Assembly: GCF_040645615.1 (NCBI RefSeq)
Contig: NZ_JBEYYO010000019.1
Span: 48,399 to 112,398 of the forward strand
DNA length: 64,000 bases
Direction of reading: 5' to 3'
Origin: Glycomyces sp040645615
GTDB taxonomy: Bacteria; Actinomycetota; Actinomycetes; Mycobacteriales; Micromonosporaceae
The position numbers and the translations under genes are program-made. Numbering within the stretch: position 1 is the stretch's first letter; every line of letters starts with the position of its first letter. The notes under the pieces are model-generated. The model saw nothing but the letters and a program-made list of their open reading frames with translations. It did no database searches and was not told the origin of the DNA. This document shows, in pieces, positions 60,059 through 64,000 of this stretch.

Positions 60059-60451
60059 ATGACCTCCCCGGTACCCGTTCACGCCCTCGGCGCGGCCTCG
60101 CCGTCACGCCGCACGGCCGCCGTGCTGCGATTCCTCACCGAACTCGCCGCGTGGGCCGCGATCGGCGCTGCCCTCGCACGCACCTCGCCGCTCCTCGCGA
60201 TCGCCGCCGTCCTCGTCCTCGTCGCCCTGCCCGCCGTGTTCGCCACGCCCGGCGACAAACCACACACGCCCGTCGCCGTCCCCGGCCCCGTCACGCTCCT
60301 CATCCTCGCCGCGACGATGACCGGCGGGCTGGTCGCGGCCTGGTACGCCTGGCCCGTCCCGGTCGCGATCGGCCTCACCGCCCTCACCGCCGCCTCGCTG
60401 GTCGCCGAACTGCCGCGCTGGCGGTGGCTCCTCACCCGAAACGAGAACTGA
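60059..60451 (+). CDS. YrdB/DUF2568 family membrane protein
   Basis: 130 residues with four hydrophobic helices. LRFLTELAAWAAIGAALA at the first helix and LVALPAVFATPGDKPHTPVA in the loop match DUF2568 (YrdB) proteins, whose function is unknown. The ATG at 60059 is chosen; the ribosome binding site is weak (AAGAGG 12 nt before). It follows the dnaE terminator. Confidence 0.83.
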   Translation: MTSPVPVHALGAASPSRRTAAVLRFLTELAAWAAIGAALARTSPLLAIAAVLVLVALPAVFATPGDKPHTPVAVPGPVTLLILAATMTGGLVAAWYAWPVPVAIGLTALTAASLVAELPRWRWLLTRNEN

Positions 60452-60520
60452 AACGCGGTCACATCGGATTGGCCGCGTACGTCATGGAGGTACCAGCACC
60501 CAACCGAAGGGAACACCGCC

Positions 60521-60988
60521 ATGACTTCGCCCCGTTTCGAGAACCCGGCGCAGCACAACCCGGTCGTAGGCGAGATCGCCGCGGCCGTCAACAAGGTCAA
60601 CGCCGAAGGCGTGCTCCCCGAGCGGCTCGTGGGCCTGGTGATGCTCCGCGTCGGCCAGCTCCTCGGCAGCAGCTACTTCACCGACCGCCAACTGAAGAGC
60701 CTCGACGACGCGCCCGAGCGCGTCGGCGCCGTCGCCACCTGGCGGACCTCGCCCCACTTCACCGACGCCGAAAGGGCCGCGCTCGCCCTCGCCGAGGCCG
60801 TGCACACCCCGAACCCGACCGGCGAACGCGTCAGCGACGCCCTCTACGAGGACGCCGCCAAGCACCTCAGCGAGCGGGAGATCGTGGTCCTCACCGGGGT
60901 GCTCGGCCAGATCGGGTTCTTCATGCCGCTGGCGCTCATCGGCAACCCCAAAGTCGGCGTGTCCTTCGCCGAGCAGTGGACGAAGTAG
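60521..60988 (+). CDS. Carboxymuconolactone decarboxylase-family protein without active-site cysteines
   Basis: 155 residues. The helical AhpD-like pattern is clear (ERLVGLVMLRVGQLLGSSYF, HFTDAERAALALAEAVHT, LSEREIVVLTGVLGQIGFF), yet the CxxC of peroxidase members is replaced by the segment GSSYFTDRQ. The catalytic thiols are therefore missing. GAAGGGAACACC precedes the ATG. The role is unknown; a terminator follows. Confidence 0.83.
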   Translation: MTSPRFENPAQHNPVVGEIAAAVNKVNAEGVLPERLVGLVMLRVGQLLGSSYFTDRQLKSLDDAPERVGAVATWRTSPHFTDAERAALALAEAVHTPNPTGERVSDALYEDAAKHLSEREIVVLTGVLGQIGFFMPLALIGNPKVGVSFAEQWTK

Positions 60989-61000
60989 ACGCGCTCGTTT

Positions 61001-61024
61001 GGGCCCGCACTCCGGTGCGGGCCC
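61001..61024. terminator. Bidirectional terminator
   Basis: GGGCCCGCAC / GTGCGGGCCC with loop TCCG and TTT after it, between convergent stops. Confidence 0.87.
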
Positions 61025-61030
61025 TTTCGG

Positions 61031-61378
61031 TCAGACCTGCACCGCCATGAACAGGGCCGCCACGGCCGGAGTCAGGTACATCAGCGGCGCGATGACCGTC
61101 TTGTAGGAGCGGGCCCGCAGCACCGTGACGACCGCGCCGACGAAGTACAGGACCAGCCCGATCCCGGCCGCGATGCCGATCGCCGGCACGAACAGGCCGG
61201 CCAGCAGCCCCAGCGAACCGGCGGCCTTGGCCGCGCCCAGCCAGTTCCACCACGCCTGCGGCACCCCGTACTGGGCGAGCGGTTCGACCACGAAGGACGA
61301 CTTGGCGAAGATCGAATACGCCGAGAACCCGATCCACAGGGCGGCGACGATCGTGACGATGTAGAAGGCGACGGTCAT
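61031..61378 (-). CDS. DoxX-like membrane protein
   Basis: 115 residues with four helices. AAKAAGSLGLLAGLFVPAIG and IGIAAGIGLVLYFVGAVVTV are the DoxX_2 family core; ALWIGFSAYSIFAKSSFVVE is the usual first helix. DoxX-like proteins act in redox or thiol-stress responses in mycobacteria, but many paralogues are uncharacterised. GGAG precedes the ATG. It lies 193 bp upstream of nothing co-directional except the esterase gene, whose stop is at 61572. Confidence 0.87.
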   Translation of the reverse strand: MTVAFYIVTIVAALWIGFSAYSIFAKSSFVVEPLAQYGVPQAWWNWLGAAKAAGSLGLLAGLFVPAIGIAAGIGLVLYFVGAVVTVLRARSYKTVIAPLMYLTPAVAALFMAVQV

Positions 61379-61571
61379 GGGAAGCTCCGGTTCGGTTTCG
61401 GGGACGCTGTTACCGGGTTGAACCCCGGGCCGCCCCGAACGTGACAGGACGTGTCGGGCATCACCAACCTCGGCTCGCGACGTGAACGTAGCCGGAGACC
61501 TCGCCACGGCCGTGCCGCCGGCTACGAACGCGCCGCCACACCGAAACGGTGCGGCGGCGCCTTCGCTCAAG

Positions 61572-63149
61572 TCAGCCCTCCAGCGAGGACCAGAACTCGA
61601 GGTGGTGCCCCTCGGCGAAGTCCACCGTGCGCGCCCCCTCCGGGGTGAGCTGGCGGACCAGGTCGCCCTCGGCCTCGGCCCAGCGGCCGCGCCCGTCCGG
61701 GTCGCCGGTCCGGGCGAAGTCGGTCCACGCGTCGGTCATCAGGTCCGCGAGCGGCTCGACCTCGGGGCTGCGCTCCTCGAAGATCGTGGTGTCGAACAGG
61801 AACGCCACGTCGGCCATGTGGAACGCGTCCAGCTCCCAGTCCGGCGCCTCGAAGAACGAGAAGTACGGGGCGCCCGACACCGACATCTCATAGGCGAAGG
61901 TCGGGCCCCGGTCGCCAAGAGCATCCACAGTGGCCGCGAGGTCCGCGGCCCACACCGCGTCGGTCTGCACCGCCGCGAGCGCCTTCGCCGGGTTCTCGTA
62001 GTCGCTGAGCGGATACCGCGCCTCGATCGCCGCCGCCGCGTCGCCGAACTCGGCCTCCAGCGCCGGCAGGTACTCCTCGGCCGTCATCTCGTGCCCGGTC
62101 AGGACCTCGATCCCGGCGGTCATGAGCTGCTGCTCGTCGCGGTTGATGCCGACCAGGATCGGCACCTCGTTGACGTGGCCGGTCTCGATCGCCTCGGCCG
62201 TGGCGAGCGGCATGACCGGCCCGCCGTCGACCGGCTGCACCTCGTACAGGCCCAAAATGGACTCGTTGATCGCGGTCGTGTCCAAGGCCCGCAGGCAGGC
62301 CTCGGCCTCGTCCCGGTCGGTGCAGCCGAGCTGCTCGGCGACCGCGATGTCGCGGTCCTGCCCTTCGATTCGCGTCGGCGCCCATGTCGAGGCGCACGGG
62401 GCGCTCTGCATGATCGCCTTGTCGAACAGGCCCGCCGAGGACGGCGAGGTCAGGTGGGCGCACACGTCGTACCCGCCGCCGGACTCGCCGAAGATCGTCA
62501 GGTTCGACTCGTCGCCGCCGAACGCCTCGGCGTTCTCCCGCACCCAGGCCATGGCGGCCTGCTGGTCCTCCAGGCCCCAGTTGCCCGAGGTGGTCGCCCC
62601 GCCCTCGTCGAGCGCGGGGTGGGCCATGTTCGCGAACAGGCCCTGGCGGTAGTTCACCGTGACGACCACGGCGCCCTCCTCGACCAGGCGGGAGGGATCG
62701 TACTGCTCGGCCGCGCCGTAGGAGTTCCCGCCGCCGTGGAACCACACCATGACCGGCAGGTCGCCGCGGTTCTCGTTGGGCGCGTAGACGTTCAGGTAGA
62801 GACAGTCCTCCTCTTCACTGGGGACGCCGGGCATCGGCGCCTCACCTTGGGCACAGGCGCTCCCGAACTCGGTGGCCTCCCGCACCCCCTTCCAGGCCTC
62901 GGCCGGCTGCGGTGACTCCCAGCGGAGTTCGTCCACCGGTGGGGCGGCGTACGGGACGCCGAGCCAGGAGCGGACCGCGCCCTCGGCGCTGCCCTGGAGC
63001 GTGCCGAGCGAGGTGTCGACTCGGGTCGGCGGGCGGTGGCGGTCGCCTTCGGCGTTCGCGGCGGCGAAGCCCGAGGCGATCGAGGCGGTGGCGAGACCGA
63101 GGGCGGCGAGGCCGACGGCGAAGCGGGTGGTTCTGGTTTTCGCAGACAT
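61572..63149 (-). CDS. Secreted type B carboxylesterase
   Basis: 525 residues. A signal peptide (about 1-34, ending ASGFAAANA) precedes an alpha/beta hydrolase fold: WLGVPYAAPPVDELRWESP, SEEEDCLYLNVYAP, WFHGGG (oxyanion hole) and the nucleophile Ser223 in IFGESGGGYDV. GINRDEQQL holds the candidate acid and FHMADVAFLF the catalytic His. It hydrolyses esters outside the cell; cysteine pairs suggest disulfides. It is divergent from a TetR gene and probably repressed by it. Confidence 0.94.
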   Translation of the reverse strand: MSAKTRTTRFAVGLAALGLATASIASGFAAANAEGDRHRPPTRVDTSLGTLQGSAEGAVRSWLGVPYAAPPVDELRWESPQPAEAWKGVREATEFGSACAQGEAPMPGVPSEEEDCLYLNVYAPNENRGDLPVMVWFHGGGNSYGAAEQYDPSRLVEEGAVVVTVNYRQGLFANMAHPALDEGGATTSGNWGLEDQQAAMAWVRENAEAFGGDESNLTIFGESGGGYDVCAHLTSPSSAGLFDKAIMQSAPCASTWAPTRIEGQDRDIAVAEQLGCTDRDEAEACLRALDTTAINESILGLYEVQPVDGGPVMPLATAEAIETGHVNEVPILVGINRDEQQLMTAGIEVLTGHEMTAEEYLPALEAEFGDAAAAIEARYPLSDYENPAKALAAVQTDAVWAADLAATVDALGDRGPTFAYEMSVSGAPYFSFFEAPDWELDAFHMADVAFLFDTTIFEERSPEVEPLADLMTDAWTDFARTGDPDGRGRWAEAEGDLVRQLTPEGARTVDFAEGHHLEFWSSLEG

Positions 63150-63219
63150 GGCGGGGGGTCGCTTTCGTTTCCTGCGAACGGGGTTCGTTCGCTGCTGGGA
63201 GAACCGTACCAAGGATTTG

Positions 63220-63285
63220 GGCAAATGCGCAAGGCGACCGCCTGAAAAATCTGCCTGAGGCGTTCGATCTAGGCAAACGCGCAGG
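63220..63285. promoter_or_regulatory. Repeated site between esterase and tetR genes
   Basis: GGCAAATGCGCAAGG (from 63220) and GGCAAACGCGCAGG (from 63272) are near-identical direct repeats about 52 bp apart. The right one lies 20 bp before the tetR start. A TetR-binding site on both promoters is inferred. Confidence 0.6.
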
Positions 63286-63304
63286 AAGGGGCTAGGATCG
63301 TGGC

Positions 63305-63880
63305 ATGGGAAACCGCGAAGCGCTCCTCGAAGGCGCGAAGAAATGCCTCCGCGAGAAGGGGTACGACCGCACCACGGTGCGCGACATCGCCACCGCAGCC
63401 GGGGTGAGCATGGCCGCGATCGGCTACCACTACGGCTCCAGGGAGGCGCTGCTCCAACAGGCCCTCTTCGCCTCCCTCGAAGACTGGGACGAAGGACTCC
63501 ACGACGCGCTGCTCGCGCTCGACGCGCCAAAGGGCCCCGAGCGGTTCGACGCGGTCTGGACCCTCCTCATCGAGCACATCCAGCAGAACCGCACCATGTG
63601 GATGGCCAGTTTCGAGCTGTTCATGCTCGCGCAGCGCTCACCGGAGATCGCGCTGGCTTACGCGGACGGCCAGCCCGGTGCGACCGCCGCGATGGCCGCC
63701 CTCGCCACCGGGGAGATCGAGGAGACGATCGACGCGGAGACGATCCGCACCATCGGCGCCGTCCAGATGGCCCTGGTCAGCGGCGTCGTCATGCAGTGGA
63801 TGTCCTACCCCGACAACGCCCCCGGCCCAAAGGAGCTCGCGGCCGGACTGCGCGGCATCGTCGCCGCGCTCGACGAGTGA
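63305..63880 (+). CDS. TetR-family transcriptional regulator
   Basis: 191 residues. The DNA-binding domain is EALLEGAKKCLREKGYDRTT, VRDIATAAGVSMAAIGYHYG, SREALLQQAL; the C-terminal half matches regulators of the TetR_C family (MWMASFELFMLAQRSPEIAL). It is divergent from the carboxylesterase, with repeated sites in the 155-bp gap, so control of the esterase and of itself is likely. Confidence 0.93.
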   Translation: MGNREALLEGAKKCLREKGYDRTTVRDIATAAGVSMAAIGYHYGSREALLQQALFASLEDWDEGLHDALLALDAPKGPERFDAVWTLLIEHIQQNRTMWMASFELFMLAQRSPEIALAYADGQPGATAAMAALATGEIEETIDAETIRTIGAVQMALVSGVVMQWMSYPDNAPGPKELAAGLRGIVAALDE

Positions 63881-63952
63881 GCGGCACTTAGGGCGTGTTT
63901 GGGAACCCCCGACGGCCGTTATCCGGCCCATTCGCCCGCTCGCTTCGTTGTC

Positions 63953-63987
63953 GGCCTTCCCGATACAACACCGGTATCGGGAAGGCC
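63953..63987. terminator. Perfect inverted repeat near right edge
   Basis: GGCCTTCCCGATAC / GTATCGGGAAGGCC, 14 bp with a 7-nt loop. It could be a terminator or the centre of a larger element that continues past the window. Confidence 0.6.
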
Positions 63988-64000
63988 TTCCGCCTCCCGA

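Noticed and set aside
56412..60107. Open reading frame of over 1200 codons antisense to dnaE
   Set aside because: It mirrors dnaE in a frame kept open by GC codon bias; its translation is low-complexity Val/Arg/Asp/Gly and shows no domain.

Overview
The window is GC-rich actinobacterial chromosome with densely packed genes, many 4-nt start/stop overlaps and frequent GTG starts. Lineage markers are CrgA, an actinobacterial class E sortase, a SigK/RskA pair, and a bS18 protein without zinc-binding cysteines, which resembles those I recall from the Micromonospora/Glycomyces side of the phylum. Glycomycetaceae or a relative is my best guess; genus is not established. Two blocks are normally close to oriC in actinobacteria: rpsF-ssb-rpsR-rplI-dnaB (22.7-26.5 kb) and pabA/trpG-sortase-crgA-ppiA (44.5-51.6 kb). 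No dnaA, dnaN, rRNA, tRNA, CRISPR array or complete mobile element was found.

Layout. 0-3 kb: an amidase-like gene cut by the window edge (catalytic Lys replaced), metB, and a small protein built of DxDGDG calcium-type loops. 3-7.8 kb: msrA, then a SigK module of sigK-rskA plus a molybdopterin oxidoreductase-fasciclin lipoprotein pair; both units carry the same CCATCC-N15-CCGAA promoter. 7.8-17 kb: photolyase, MarR with a divergent MMPL pump and a palindromic operator, a very large LuxR-type ATPase regulator and a multicopper oxidase. 17-20.5 kb: a PH-domain protein, larC and larB (nickel-pincer cofactor), and a glycerophosphodiesterase. 20.5-28.5 kb: RsbW-like kinase, membrane mannosyltransferase-like protein, dnaB with a phased DnaA-box array upstream, ribosomal genes and a class I fumarase that looks leaderless.

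28.7-41 kb is accessory: an MHYT sensor, DUF418/TetR, a secreted chitinase, ArsR/SRPBCC, cystathionine beta-synthase, 6-phosphogluconate dehydrogenase, three coupled Nudix hydrolases and an AhpD-like protein. 41-47 kb: a NarL-type two-component system, YihY, glutamine amidotransferase, sortase E and CrgA. 47-56 kb: thiolase, PEBP protein, aminotransferase, a strongly structured intergenic region, cyclophilin, rhomboid protease, a G-quadruplex-type tract, a MobA-like transferase, DUF4192 and an XRE/MmyB regulator. 56-64 kb: dnaE, small membrane proteins, a secreted carboxylesterase and its divergent TetR.

The most informative non-coding signals are the paired SigK-type promoters, the helically phased DnaA boxes upstream of dnaB with two perfect boxes 30 kb away, a TGTCGGACCC-type promoter-like element in four intergenic regions, and the structured RNA candidate at 50.3-50.5 kb.
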